Shown here in pieces: positions 29,160 through 37,877 of a stretch of 64,000 nucleotides of DNA. The number at the start of each line of letters is the position of its first letter. The stretch's first letter is position 1. The translations under genes were made by a program, and so were the position numbers. The DNA is taken from positions 1-64,000 of the forward strand of contig NZ_QNRF01000010.1 in NCBI RefSeq assembly GCF_003314975.1, written 5' to 3'. The notes beneath the pieces are model-generated. The model did no database searches. It saw only the letters and a program-made list of their open reading frames with translations, and was not told the origin of the DNA. This stretch comes from Marinomonas aquiplantarum (GTDB lineage: Bacteria > Pseudomonadota > Gammaproteobacteria > Pseudomonadales > Marinomonadaceae).

Positions 29160-29690
29160 ATCCATTATAGTCAGCCAATCTACAGTTTGATTGTGATATT
29201 CATTTGTCTTGGTATTAGCCACATAAGCGCAGCCAATCATCTCACTAACAACACAGACACGCTTAAAGTACACCATGATCATTTCGGGTCGATTAAATTT
29301 GGGGAAAGACTGACAGATACCCAGTTAGCGTTTACCATCCAATCAACTCTAGTCAATGAATGCCAGTATATTCGCTTCGATGACTACCCTAATGTGTCCG
29401 TCATGGTCGTTAATCATGTTATTGAACGGATAGATACCGACCAACTCAATGTCATTGACAAAGAAAGCCCCTTCTATGAATTAGCGTCACACTCACTTAG
29501 TTTGGCCGACTTTTCTAAAAAATATCCTGACATTGAAATAGCACCTCATGAATATGAGAATGGTGTGTATTTACGCTGGTACAATTCAAGTAAGACCAAA
29601 GCCATTGTCGTGGATTATATTAACGACAACATTGATATTATCAAAGCTGGGCGAGTGCCAAGCGTTTTATACATCGAAGGCTGTGCCTAA
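29160..29690 (+). CDS. predicted exported protein, unusual ATC start
   Basis: A 176-aa reading if initiated at ATC 29160, which sits 5 bases after a strong GGAGG (29150-29154). From there the protein opens with a short leader and hydrophobic segment (about residues 8-20) ending SAANH, a good signal peptide. The only conventional upstream start in frame is a TTG at 29076, without a ribosome site, and it would add 28 residues before the signal. The mature part has GSIKFGERLTDTQ, NECQYIRF, a second motif (HSLSLADFSKKYPDIEI) and ends RVPSVLYIEGCA; its two Cys may form a disulfide. Function unknown. It overlaps the next gene by one base. Confidence 0.6.
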   Translation: MHYSQPIYSLIVIFICLGISHISAANHLTNNTDTLKVHHDHFGSIKFGERLTDTQLAFTIQSTLVNECQYIRFDDYPNVSVMVVNHVIERIDTDQLNVIDKESPFYELASHSLSLADFSKKYPDIEIAPHEYENGVYLRWYNSSKTKAIVVDYINDNIDIIKAGRVPSVLYIEGCA

Positions 29691-30031
29691 TGTCAAACCT
29701 CATCCATTCTTTATCAGGCTTCAGTTTACGAACACGTCATCCCTGCCTATTTATTATCATACTCTTTATCATGTTAGCGCTAATAACCGCTTGTGATACA
29801 AAAGTTGGCGGTGCATGCCAATACAGAAATGGCATCGAGTCAGCAACCGTCTCACATATTGATAAAAGTTATGTGATGTTAAGCAATAAGCATAATCAGT
29901 TTGAAGCAGCGCTTAATCTATTTTCTTCTGCGCCAATCAAAGGAGAAAACTACACAATTCATTATCAATACATCACCCAAGGCAGCTGTACTCCTATGCA
30001 AATTGAATCCGTTCATTTAGAAACCTATTAA
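29690..30031 (+). CDS. putative small lipoprotein
   Basis: A 113-aa protein with a hydrophobic N-terminal segment and a lipobox (LITAC, Cys about residue 35), so it is probably a lipoprotein. Two further Cys (GGACQY and GSCTPM) could form a disulfide. The remaining ~78 residues look like a small beta-rich domain. No family recognised. Its ATG overlaps the preceding stop (TAATG), so the two exported products are likely made together. Confidence 0.65.
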   Translation: MSNLIHSLSGFSLRTRHPCLFIIILFIMLALITACDTKVGGACQYRNGIESATVSHIDKSYVMLSNKHNQFEAALNLFSSAPIKGENYTIHYQYITQGSCTPMQIESVHLETY

Positions 30032-30112
30032 ATGAACCCTCTAATCTTGATTAAACTTATATCCCTGAGCACCACCCTTGAAGCGTATCTAAGGTGGCAC
30101 CATCACTGTATT

Positions 30113-31585
30113 TTAAGCTTTTGGCGTTGAGGCTAATAAGGCCAACAACAAATCCCAAAAATCGGATACAGAATCAATCTCCATGCGCTCCGTTGGCGAG
30201 TGCGCACCTCGTATGTTGGGGCCAAAAGACACCATCTCCATACCGGAATATTTTGCCCCAATAATGCCGCACTCTAAACCTGCATGAATGACTTTGACAT
30301 TCGCTTCATAACCCATGACCTCTTTATGCACTTGCAAAAATGCTTTCAGTAAGCCTGCATTCGGATCGGGACGCCAACCTGGGTAGCCATTTTCCAAACG
30401 AACTTGGGCATCAATCAAAGAAAATGCCGACTTGGCGACATAAGCTTGATGTTCTACGGCAGAATCAACTAATGAGCGGACGAGCAAACAGGCATCAAAT
30501 TTCTTTATCCCTGATGCGGCGTTAGTCAGGTTGATGACCCCTAAATTGCACGACGTTTCTGTCACACCCTCTAATTCTGCACTCATTCTATGAACCCCAT
30601 GAGGGGCACAATATAAAGCATTTAACAAACTGCCTGTGTCCGTAGCATCCAGTTCAGAGTCAAGTGTCGCTGGCGTTAAGCTCACTTTTAAGTCCGCTTC
30701 AATGGAAGCAAATTCAAGCTTGGCACTTGCCTCAAAGGTTTCAATAAAACGGAATAGGACAGCCTCATCACAGGCTTTCAGATTGATTGTTGCCTTAGCG
30801 TCACGCGCAATGGCATTACGAAGAGTACCACCTGAAAAAGCGCTTAACCCAAAATCACAATGTTCTCTTAACAAAGTGAGTAATCTGACAATCAATACGT
30901 TGGCGCTGGCACGACCTTTGTGGATGTCCAAACCAGAGTGACCACCGCGTAAGCCAGAAATCGTAATGTCATAGGCTTTTTTGTCTGCGGTAGCTGGAAT
31001 CGGCGTATAAAGCTTATCGATGTTAATATCGACGCCACCGGCACAACCAATGTAGACATCACCTCGGTCTTCGGAATCCAAATTGAGTAGAATTTTACCT
31101 TGTAAAATACCTTCCTCAAGCTGCAAAGCACCTCGTAGGCTAGTTTCTTCCTCTATGGTAAACAAAGCTTCGATTGGTCCGTGTTCAAGGTCAGTAGACT
31201 CTAATACCGCCAAGGCGGCTGCCACACCAATACCATTATCCGCACCTAACGTCGTGCCTTTTGCCGACACCCAACCGTCAATGATTTGAGTTTGAATAGG
31301 GTCTTTAGTGAAATCATGCTCAAGGTCTGCTTCTTTTTGCGCCACCATATCCAAGTGACCTTGTAAGACAACTGTTTGTCTGTCCTCCATTCCTTGACTA
31401 GCAGGCTTACGAATCACCAAATTACCCACTGGATCAATATAAGTCGATAAACCAAGTGACTCCGCCCAAGAGATCAGATGATCTCGTAATTGAGCTTCAT
31501 GAAAAGAAGGCCTTGGAATACTGCATAGGGTTTGAAAATGTCGCCAAACGGGCTCTGGTTGCAAAGTGCTTAATACTTGGTTCAT
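30113..31585 (-). CDS. pepD: aminoacyl-histidine dipeptidase (peptidase D)
   Basis: M20-family zinc peptidase that cleaves Xaa-His dipeptides such as carnosine; cytoplasmic, 490 aa. Metal-site motifs are QGHLDMVAQK (about residue 76), GADNGIGVAAAL (about 115), TIEEETSLRGA (about 145) and LNLDSEDRGDVYIGCAGG (about 170). The C-terminal HAGLECGIIG and GPNIRGAHSPTERM segments carry the last ligand. It is monocistronic and convergent with the small lipoprotein gene. Confidence 0.95.
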   Translation of the reverse strand: MNQVLSTLQPEPVWRHFQTLCSIPRPSFHEAQLRDHLISWAESLGLSTYIDPVGNLVIRKPASQGMEDRQTVVLQGHLDMVAQKEADLEHDFTKDPIQTQIIDGWVSAKGTTLGADNGIGVAAALAVLESTDLEHGPIEALFTIEEETSLRGALQLEEGILQGKILLNLDSEDRGDVYIGCAGGVDINIDKLYTPIPATADKKAYDITISGLRGGHSGLDIHKGRASANVLIVRLLTLLREHCDFGLSAFSGGTLRNAIARDAKATINLKACDEAVLFRFIETFEASAKLEFASIEADLKVSLTPATLDSELDATDTGSLLNALYCAPHGVHRMSAELEGVTETSCNLGVINLTNAASGIKKFDACLLVRSLVDSAVEHQAYVAKSAFSLIDAQVRLENGYPGWRPDPNAGLLKAFLQVHKEVMGYEANVKVIHAGLECGIIGAKYSGMEMVSFGPNIRGAHSPTERMEIDSVSDFWDLLLALLASTPKA

Positions 31586-31821
31586 TCGATACTCTTAACA
31601 ATGGTCGATTTTCACTAGGGTAAAGAAGCCCAAGTACTGAGGCAATCGAAATTAAGACTAGCTCTATACAGAAAACGCATGTGACTGAGTATACCTACCT
31701 CATGCGAAATTCAAATTTTGAAATGACGTTTTATTTTATGGAATCACATTTGATATTTCGCTATTATCAATACCCAACACCGCCTAACAATCAGTACCAA
31801 TAAAAATAACAGGACGTCATA

Positions 31822-33456
31822 ATGCAAGCTGTACTGGATTATCTCACTCAATATGCTGATACCATTTTGCGCGATTTTAGCGACCCTTATCATGGTACGC
31901 CTTTATTGTTTGATGGTTGTCATGCCCAAAGCAAACAACCGATTAGTTGGAAAAATACCGATGGTCGGATATGGCAACCGTCCAACCTTGCAAGCCAGCA
32001 AAACCTATTTCGTTTTTTTGTTGGTTTGTCTAATGTCACCCAAGACCCTCAATACAAACAAGCAGCTCAAAACGCCATTCAATGGCATTTCGATCATGCC
32101 GATGCAAGCGGCTTAATCCGCTGGGGCGGTCACTCTTTTATTGATTTAAAAACCTTAGACTCGGTCGGCCCTGAAAACAAAAACATGGTGCATGAACTTA
32201 AACATCACTGTCCTTTTTATGAACTTATGTACGAAACCAACCCAGCTGCCACCCGCAAATTGATCAAGGCCATCTGGAACACCCACGTCACTAATTGGCA
32301 ACATATGGAAATGTCCCGTCATGGTCAATACGGTTTGGATTTTGATGAATTAAGTGTTTGGGATAAACCCAAGCAAGCTAACTTATCCCCTTTACGAGAA
32401 ATGAAAGGCTTGTCCTTCGTGAATATTGGCAACGATTTGGTGTTCAGTGCCGGCATGCTATATGCCATGGATGAAGATGAGAAAGCCCTATATTGGGCGG
32501 AACATTTAATGCGTCAGTACGTCAACAGTCGACACCCTGATACCCAGTTGGGTTGCTATCAATACAATCAACCCCTTAAAACCGGCAACGCACCAACGGA
32601 TGAGCACCATCCGCAATATACCTTTTCGTTTTGGGGTGACAGAGCACAACGTCAATTTGGCCCAGAATACGGCGATGTCGCAAAAGAAGCTTGGGTGCTA
32701 TTCAAGATTGACGAAGAAGCGCTCAATGGCCCTGAAGGTATTTACGGTGACTGCGCCTTAGCACAAACGTTACTCGCCAGAGAGTTAGGCACAAGAGGCA
32801 AACAATTACTGAATTGGACAACCGAAGGGCTAGAAGCCTGGGCGCATTACGCTTACGACTCGGATACCAACGAAATAAAACCCATGTTCGCGGATGGTAA
32901 AGACCTCACCGGTCACAAGATTCCACGCTTTGGTTATTATGGCCAACAAGGTCAAGAACTGCTTCGCCGCCCTCTTCCTGCCCATGTCTTCCTTGCTTAC
33001 GTGACGAACTGGTGTGAATCTAGAAGCCAAGCACTCTGGCCGACTGTTTGCGCTATGGCAGCACACTTTGGCTTGGGTGATTGGCAAAAAAGAAAAGCTA
33101 TCGAATTTGATGGATCAATCGATCCTTTACTCTTATTTGCCTCATTGGAAATGCATCGCTCAACAAAAGACCCTTTCTTTATGACATTATCGGATACGTT
33201 GGCAAGCGCTCTCTTCAAACAAATGGCGCATCATGGTCTATTCACCCCATCATCTGAACACATATATTGTCGTTTCGATGATGTCGCCCCACTGGCCCTA
33301 CTCACCTGGATTGCCCATAAAAAAGGCTCATTTGATCAAGTACCAATTTATCGCAGCCGAGGTGGCTACATTCATGGGGACATATTGCTGGATAACGGCA
33401 AAGTAAAAAACATCATGGATGTGAAGTTTATTTATGAGCAGAAAAGACAGTATTAG
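31822..33456 (+). CDS. polysaccharide lyase family 2 (pectate/oligogalacturonate lyase), cytoplasmic
   Basis: A 544-aa protein without signal peptide, the same size as intracellular PelW of Dickeya. It matches PL2 in the conserved stretches WGGHSFIDL, VHELKHHCPFYELMYE, SRHGQYG, RHPDTQLGCYQY and the GDRAQRQFGPE block. From knowledge of Yersinia PL2A (metal ligands His109, Glu130, His172; catalytic Arg171), the equivalents here are His104, Glu125, His167 and Arg166, all at a constant offset of 5. It would cleave (oligo)galacturonate by beta-elimination after uptake. No other pectin gene lies nearby. The family is recalled, not searched. Confidence 0.8.
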   Translation: MQAVLDYLTQYADTILRDFSDPYHGTPLLFDGCHAQSKQPISWKNTDGRIWQPSNLASQQNLFRFFVGLSNVTQDPQYKQAAQNAIQWHFDHADASGLIRWGGHSFIDLKTLDSVGPENKNMVHELKHHCPFYELMYETNPAATRKLIKAIWNTHVTNWQHMEMSRHGQYGLDFDELSVWDKPKQANLSPLREMKGLSFVNIGNDLVFSAGMLYAMDEDEKALYWAEHLMRQYVNSRHPDTQLGCYQYNQPLKTGNAPTDEHHPQYTFSFWGDRAQRQFGPEYGDVAKEAWVLFKIDEEALNGPEGIYGDCALAQTLLARELGTRGKQLLNWTTEGLEAWAHYAYDSDTNEIKPMFADGKDLTGHKIPRFGYYGQQGQELLRRPLPAHVFLAYVTNWCESRSQALWPTVCAMAAHFGLGDWQKRKAIEFDGSIDPLLLFASLEMHRSTKDPFFMTLSDTLASALFKQMAHHGLFTPSSEHIYCRFDDVAPLALLTWIAHKKGSFDQVPIYRSRGGYIHGDILLDNGKVKNIMDVKFIYEQKRQY

Positions 33457-33463
33457 AAAATGT

Positions 33464-33490
33464 GAGCTCACTTTGATATGGAGTGAGCTC
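33464..33490. terminator. stem-loop between convergent PL2 and beta-barrel genes
   Basis: Perfect 9-bp arms GAGCTCACT and AGTGAGCTC with a 9-base loop lie between the two stops. T runs are weak on both strands, so termination efficiency is uncertain. Confidence 0.45.
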
Positions 33491-33504
33491 GGAGGGATTC
33501 ATTC

Positions 33505-34095
33505 TTAGAATTGGTAGCCAAATCCTATAGCTACAGTACTGGTATCGTTTTCAAATTTGTATTTAGTACCATCTACTTCAAAAGCACCATCCATTGAAGA
33601 TACAGAGTAGTTGGCTGAAACAAACATATCTTCTTTAATTAAATATTCAAAACCGACACTATAATATAGGTCATTACTTGTATCAGACAATTTAGTATCA
33701 TCCGACAAACTTTTATCATCATATTCACTGGTGTATTCGGTATCCCAAAGCGAAATTCCTAAACGGGCATTAACTGTAAGGGCATCATTTATCTCAAATG
33801 ATTTTTTAATGCCTACGTTTATGGCTGAAGAAGTGAAAGTGTCAGTATATTTATCATCTTCATCAATCAAACGAGAAGAAGCCGTTCCATAATCATGATA
33901 TGCAAGCTCTGCTGACCAAGATGGAACAAATTGATAGGCAACTCTTAAAGCCAGAGAAGTATCATCACTGTCTACAGAATTTTTTACTTTTTGACTAGTT
34001 TTCCCCACCAACACCTCTGCGGTAAAAGGCTTATCTGCGGCCATTGCCATAGAAGCCCCTGAAATAGCTAAAACACCCAACAATACTTTTTTCAT
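33505..34095 (-). CDS. outer-membrane beta-barrel protein
   Basis: A 196-aa protein from the ATG at 34095, set by AAGGAA 3-4 bases upstream. A classical signal peptide (MKKVLLGVLAISGASMAMA) is followed by alternating beta-strand pattern sequence and a C-terminal GFGYQF with terminal Phe, the BAM recognition signature. The size fits an eight-stranded OmpA/OmpW/OmpX-like barrel. Acidic loops (DSDD, DEDDK, SEYDDKSLSDDTK) would face outside. Specific function unknown. Confidence 0.8.
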   Translation of the reverse strand: MKKVLLGVLAISGASMAMAADKPFTAEVLVGKTSQKVKNSVDSDDTSLALRVAYQFVPSWSAELAYHDYGTASSRLIDEDDKYTDTFTSSAINVGIKKSFEINDALTVNARLGISLWDTEYTSEYDDKSLSDDTKLSDTSNDLYYSVGFEYLIKEDMFVSANYSVSSMDGAFEVDGTKYKFENDTSTVAIGFGYQF

Positions 34096-34204
34096 TTCCT
34101 TATAAACTCCATGTATTTGTAAAACAACGTAAGCATTACGTAAGATTTTGTAATTTACCAAAACGAATGCTGTTAAGCAATTGGAACATAAGGCTTTTAT
34201 AAAC

Positions 34205-34231
34205 AAAAAAAGACGCACAAGGCGTCTTTTT
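34205..34231 (-). terminator. gor terminator
   Basis: GACGC/GCGTC stem extended by A/T pairs, with a 5-base loop. On the minus strand it ends in a T run, 26 bases after the gor stop. Confidence 0.85.
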
Positions 34232-34256
34232 AGAGGTTGTTATTTATGCTTTTTAA

Positions 34257-35633
34257 TTACTCACGTTTTTTAAGCGATCCTTCTGAGAAAGTCACAAATT
34301 CTTCTGCGCTCGTTGGGTGAACACCAACAGTAGCGTCGAAATCGGCTTTGGTCGCGCCCGCTTTAATGGCAATACCCAGACCTTGAATGATCTCACCGGC
34401 ATAATCCCCCACCATGTGCGCACCAATCACTTTGTCATTAGCGTTGTTCACCAGTAGCTTCATTAATGAACGAGAAGTACTGGCGCTCAACGTGTGCTTC
34501 ATTGGACGGAAATCCGTTTGATAAACGCGGAAATCTAACCCTCTGGCTTCGGCTTCTTGCTCACTCAATCCCACAGTACCAATTGCCGGTTGGCTAAATA
34601 CCGCAGTAGGAATATTATCGTAATCAAAATTCACCGGTTTACCTTCAAACCAGTAATCAATCAACGCCATGGCTTCTTTGATCGCAACTGGGGTCAGTTG
34701 AATATTATCGGTGACATCACCAAGGGCAAATACACTTGACACCGATGTAGTGAAGTTACTATCAATGACCACAGCACCATTTTTACCTGTAATGATATTG
34801 GCTTTATCTAGACCTAAAGAACCAACATTAGGCACACGGCCTGTCGCGTATAGAACCAAGCCAAACTCTTCACTACGTCCATCTTTAAAGTGCACCATAC
34901 GAGAACCATTGGGTTGCTTAGGATCAACCAACTCAATACGTTCCACATCCGTGTTTAATTGCACATCAATGCCTGATTTCTCGTATTCGACGCTAGCAAA
35001 GTTGCGCACATCTTCATCAAAACCACGCAACAGTTGATCACCACGATACGCTAATGTGGTTGTTACCCCCAAGCCATTCAAAATACCGGCAAACTCAACG
35101 GCAATGTAACCCCCGCCGACAACCAATGCTTTACTAGGAAGTGATTCTAAATAAAACATTTCATTGGAACTGACCACAAGATCATTACCTTCGAAGTCAG
35201 GAATAAATGGCTTAGCACCAACCGCGATCAAAATACGCTCGGCCGTGTAAGTTTGACCATTTACTTCGACTGTATTGGCATCCACAAAACTGGCATAGCC
35301 TTTGATCAAGTCCACTCCAGCATTGTTTAATAAATTGCCATAAATACCATTTAATCGTTCAATTTCCTTGGTTTTGTTGTCACGCAAAACAGACCAATCA
35401 AATGATACGCCTTCATGTTGCCAACCAAAACCTGCTGCTTCTTCAAAACCATGACCAAATTCAGAACCATACACGAATAATTTCTTTGGCACACAACCAA
35501 TATTGACACAGGTTCCGCCTAATGCGCTGCCTTCCGCAACCGCTACTTTGTAACCTTTTGACGCTGCCACTCGACTTGCTCTTACTCCGCCTGAGCCAGC
35601 ACCGATAACAAATAAATCGTATTGATAAGCCAT
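34257..35633 (-). CDS. gor: glutathione-disulfide reductase
   Basis: NADPH-dependent flavoprotein that regenerates glutathione, 458 aa from the ATG at 35633 (GGAG 9 bases upstream); a longer 465-aa reading lacks support. The FAD fingerprint GAGSGGVRASR, the redox pair C42-x4-C47 (GGTCVNIGCVPKK), the NAD(P) fold VVGGGYIAVEFAG and the C-terminal GVHPTSAEEFVTF with the catalytic His are present. It diverges from xthA; both serve oxidative-stress defence. No clear OxyR site was recognised. Confidence 0.95.
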   Translation of the reverse strand: MAYQYDLFVIGAGSGGVRASRVAASKGYKVAVAEGSALGGTCVNIGCVPKKLFVYGSEFGHGFEEAAGFGWQHEGVSFDWSVLRDNKTKEIERLNGIYGNLLNNAGVDLIKGYASFVDANTVEVNGQTYTAERILIAVGAKPFIPDFEGNDLVVSSNEMFYLESLPSKALVVGGGYIAVEFAGILNGLGVTTTLAYRGDQLLRGFDEDVRNFASVEYEKSGIDVQLNTDVERIELVDPKQPNGSRMVHFKDGRSEEFGLVLYATGRVPNVGSLGLDKANIITGKNGAVVIDSNFTTSVSSVFALGDVTDNIQLTPVAIKEAMALIDYWFEGKPVNFDYDNIPTAVFSQPAIGTVGLSEQEAEARGLDFRVYQTDFRPMKHTLSASTSRSLMKLLVNNANDKVIGAHMVGDYAGEIIQGLGIAIKAGATKADFDATVGVHPTSAEEFVTFSEGSLKKRE

Positions 35634-35818
35634 TATGTATTTCTCCAACATCATGCTTTATAAATCTATCTCGCCAGTGTAGCAGGGCTAACCAAAAAAG
35701 TTCAAAAGAATCATTCTATTAGAGCGATCAAAAAAAGCATTTAAATGTGCAAAGCAAAGACAAGATTGACGACGCCACATCTGCTATTATTGGCAAAAAA
35801 TACAGTTGGAAAGATGCT

Positions 35819-36631
35819 ATGAAGTTTGTCTCTTTTAATATTAATGGTCTGCGCGCTCGACCACACCAAATTGATGCTCTAGTAGAAAAACATCAACCTG
35901 ATGTGATTGGTTTACAAGAGATCAAAGTCCACGATGACGCTTTTCCTCATGAAATCCCTCAAGCCGTTGGCTATCACGCCTATTATTACGGCCAGAAATC
36001 TCATTACGGAGTCGCCATATTCAGTAAACAACAAGCCACTCAAGTGGAATACGGATTTCCAGGTGATGATGACGATGCCCAACGACGTATGATCATCGCC
36101 ACTTTTGATACACCTCACGGGCCAGTCAAGGTTCTGAATGGGTATTTTCCACAAGGTGAAAATCGCGATCATGAGACGAAATTCCCTGCGAAACGCAAGT
36201 TCTACGCTGACTTAATGAACTACCTTGAGAATCATACTGCGGACGAGAAAATCATTGTCATGGGTGACGTTAACATTTCACCAACAGATCTCGACATAGG
36301 CATTGGAGAAAATAACGCGAAACGCTGGTTAAAGACTGGTAAATGCAGCTTTTTGCCAGAAGAAAGAGAATGGTTTAAAACCTTATTAGATTGGGGATTC
36401 ACTGACACCTACCGCCACCTGAACCCCTCTAAAAATGACCGATTCAGCTGGTTTGACTACCGATCGAAAGGCTTTGACGACGACCCTAAACGAGGTCTTC
36501 GAATCGATGTCATCTTATCCTCGGCAGGCTTAACCCCCTATGTAGCGGAAGCCGACGTCGATTATGAATTGCGAGGTTTGGAAAAACCATCAGACCATGC
36601 ACCTATTTGGACACGTTTCGACTTTAAGTAA
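35819..36631 (+). CDS. xthA: exodeoxyribonuclease III
   Basis: AP endonuclease and 3'-5' exonuclease of base-excision repair, 270 aa. The start at the ATG of [14 protein letters not shown] is fixed by homology (E. coli [14 protein letters not shown]-like) and a GGAAAG site; an in-frame extension from 35747 is not expected. E34 (GLQEIKV), the [13 protein letters not shown] segment, RIDVILSS and SDHAPIW carry the metal and catalytic residues of the EEP fold. Confidence 0.95.
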   Translation: MKFVSFNINGLRARPHQIDALVEKHQPDVIGLQEIKVHDDAFPHEIPQAVGYHAYYYGQKSHYGVAIFSKQQATQVEYGFPGDDDDAQRRMIIATFDTPHGPVKVLNGYFPQGENRDHETKFPAKRKFYADLMNYLENHTADEKIIVMGDVNISPTDLDIGIGENNAKRWLKTGKCSFLPEEREWFKTLLDWGFTDTYRHLNPSKNDRFSWFDYRSKGFDDDPKRGLRIDVILSSAGLTPYVAEADVDYELRGLEKPSDHAPIWTRFDFK

Positions 36632-36644
36632 TCAGGATCACACA

Positions 36645-36686
36645 ACGGCCACTGTTTATTTTTTGAACAAATTAGACAGAGGCCGT
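36645..36686 (+). other. imperfect inverted repeat downstream of xthA
   Basis: ACGGCC-x-CTGT arms (36645-36655 and 36676-36686) pair at 10 of 11 positions around a 20-base AT-rich loop. No T run follows, so it may be a weak terminator or an mRNA 3' structure. Confidence 0.4.
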
Positions 36687-36802
36687 CTTACTTGATGAGA
36701 ATAAATATTAACTAATACTACCCCCAGATTTATCCACAGACATTGTGGATGACTTTTTTTTGATGAGACAATGCAAAGCAATGCGACATAAAGGAAAGAT
36801 GT

Positions 36803-37117
36803 ATGGCCAATAATTCCATGACAATGCAGGAGATGATTACACAATCGTCCCAAGCTGCCGTGTTTCTGAAAGCACTAAGCAATGAGAATCGATTATTAAT
36901 TTTATGTCATTTATTAGAAGGCGAAATGTCGGTCACGGCCTTGAATGAAAAGCTCCCACTTAGCCAGTCTGCTTTATCACAACATCTTGCTGTGCTTCGA
37001 AAAGACAATCTGGTCGCCACTCGTCGTGAATCCCAAACTATCTATTACAGTTTAGGCGATCAGCGGGTGAAAACCTTGATAGAAACCATGCACAGTTTGT
37101 TTTGCCCAACATTGTAA
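36803..37117 (+). CDS. ArsR/SmtB-family regulator, HlyU/BigR/YgaV-like
   Basis: A 104-aa winged-helix repressor. The recognition-helix region is LPLSQSALSQHLAVLRKDNLV. Cys35 (RLLILCHLLEG) and Cys101 (SLFCPTL) occupy the positions of the thiol pair of HlyU, BigR, SqrR and YgaV, regulators known to sense reactive sulfur or redox state. Metal-site ELCVCDL motifs of ArsR/SmtB are absent. AAGGAAAG precedes the ATG. No sulfide or persulfide gene is adjacent, so the target is unknown. Confidence 0.85.
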   Translation: MANNSMTMQEMITQSSQAAVFLKALSNENRLLILCHLLEGEMSVTALNEKLPLSQSALSQHLAVLRKDNLVATRRESQTIYYSLGDQRVKTLIETMHSLFCPTL

Positions 37118-37125
37118 AGGCCACT

Positions 37126-37158
37126 CCAGCCAATCATGCAAAGCATGAATTCAGCTGG
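37126..37158. terminator. nested stem-loop between convergent genes
   Basis: CCAGC/GCTGG (37126-37130, 37154-37158) encloses an inner CATGC-AAA-GCATG hairpin between the ArsR-type gene and the hydrolase gene. No strong T run; termination is tentative. Confidence 0.3.
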
Positions 37159-37166
37159 TAGAAAAC

Positions 37167-37859
37167 CTATTCGGTAAAACACGCTTGCACATACTTAGCA
37201 AAACACTGTGGTCGTTCTATCGGTATCATGTGGCCACAAGTATGGATATCAAACCATTCTGCGACATGACTGTCTTTAAAGCGTTGCCGATCAGATACAG
37301 ACAACAAACTATCTTCCGTTCCCGCCAAGACATGAATTGGTATCTTTAATTCTTTAAGACGAGTGATTAAATCTGGTCGCTCTAAACTGGCCGTTAATTG
37401 TTGCACCAAAGAGGCTTCGCCCAACGCGCCATCCATCGCCTGAATCAGGGCAATCAAATGCTCATTGTCTCGAGAAGATGCCGCCAGCATCGACTGCGCT
37501 TTCCTTCTCGGTATACCAGAATAACCTTGCTTAGCCACCCAATTGAGTGCCACTTGCCTTTGCTGACGCTCTGCTTCGGGCAACCCAGTTGCAAGATTGG
37601 ATACCAGCATCAACCGCTGTACCCTATGAGGGTGTCTTACCGCCAATGCAGCGGCTAAGTATGCTCCCATGGAAAACCCCAGTAAATTCACTGGCGAGTC
37701 AGGCAATCGTTTTAACAAACAAGCCACCATATCATCCAATGAACTTTCAAACGGAATAGCTTGATGTGTTAACAGAATATTTTGATCTAAATATTCATTG
37801 GCTTGCTGCCAAAGTCGTTCATCACACATAGTGCCAGGTAAACAATGTATTTCCGTCAC
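37167..37859 (-). CDS. alpha/beta-hydrolase
   Basis: A 230-aa cytoplasmic hydrolase. The nucleophile elbow is GFSMGA (Ser63), the acid lies in LAGTEDSLLS and the His in TCGHMIPIERP. The start is GTG at 37859 with a GAGTGAG purine stretch upstream. Substrate not evident; BioH-like and esterase-like members share this layout. It is followed on the same strand, 19 bases away, by the ligase gene in reverse order of transcription (the ligase gene lies upstream), so the two may form one transcript. Confidence 0.8.
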   Translation of the reverse strand: MTEIHCLPGTMCDERLWQQANEYLDQNILLTHQAIPFESSLDDMVACLLKRLPDSPVNLLGFSMGAYLAAALAVRHPHRVQRLMLVSNLATGLPEAERQQRQVALNWVAKQGYSGIPRRKAQSMLAASSRDNEHLIALIQAMDGALGEASLVQQLTASLERPDLITRLKELKIPIHVLAGTEDSLLSVSDRQRFKDSHVAEWFDIHTCGHMIPIERPQCFAKYVQACFTE

Positions 37860-37877
37860 AACTCACTCTTTCGTCAT

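Noticed and set aside
30085-30110. Possible terminator between the small lipoprotein gene and pepD
   Set aside because: CCACCCTT and AAGGTGG arms need a bulge and no T run follows; too weak to call.
31682-31740. Possible KdgR box upstream of the PL2 lyase
   Set aside because: The palindrome TTCAAATTTTGAA does not fit the recalled KdgR consensus with GAAAC and GTTTC halves.
35655-35818. Possible OxyR site between gor and xthA
   Set aside because: ATAG/CTAT quarter-sites at the required spacing could not be found.
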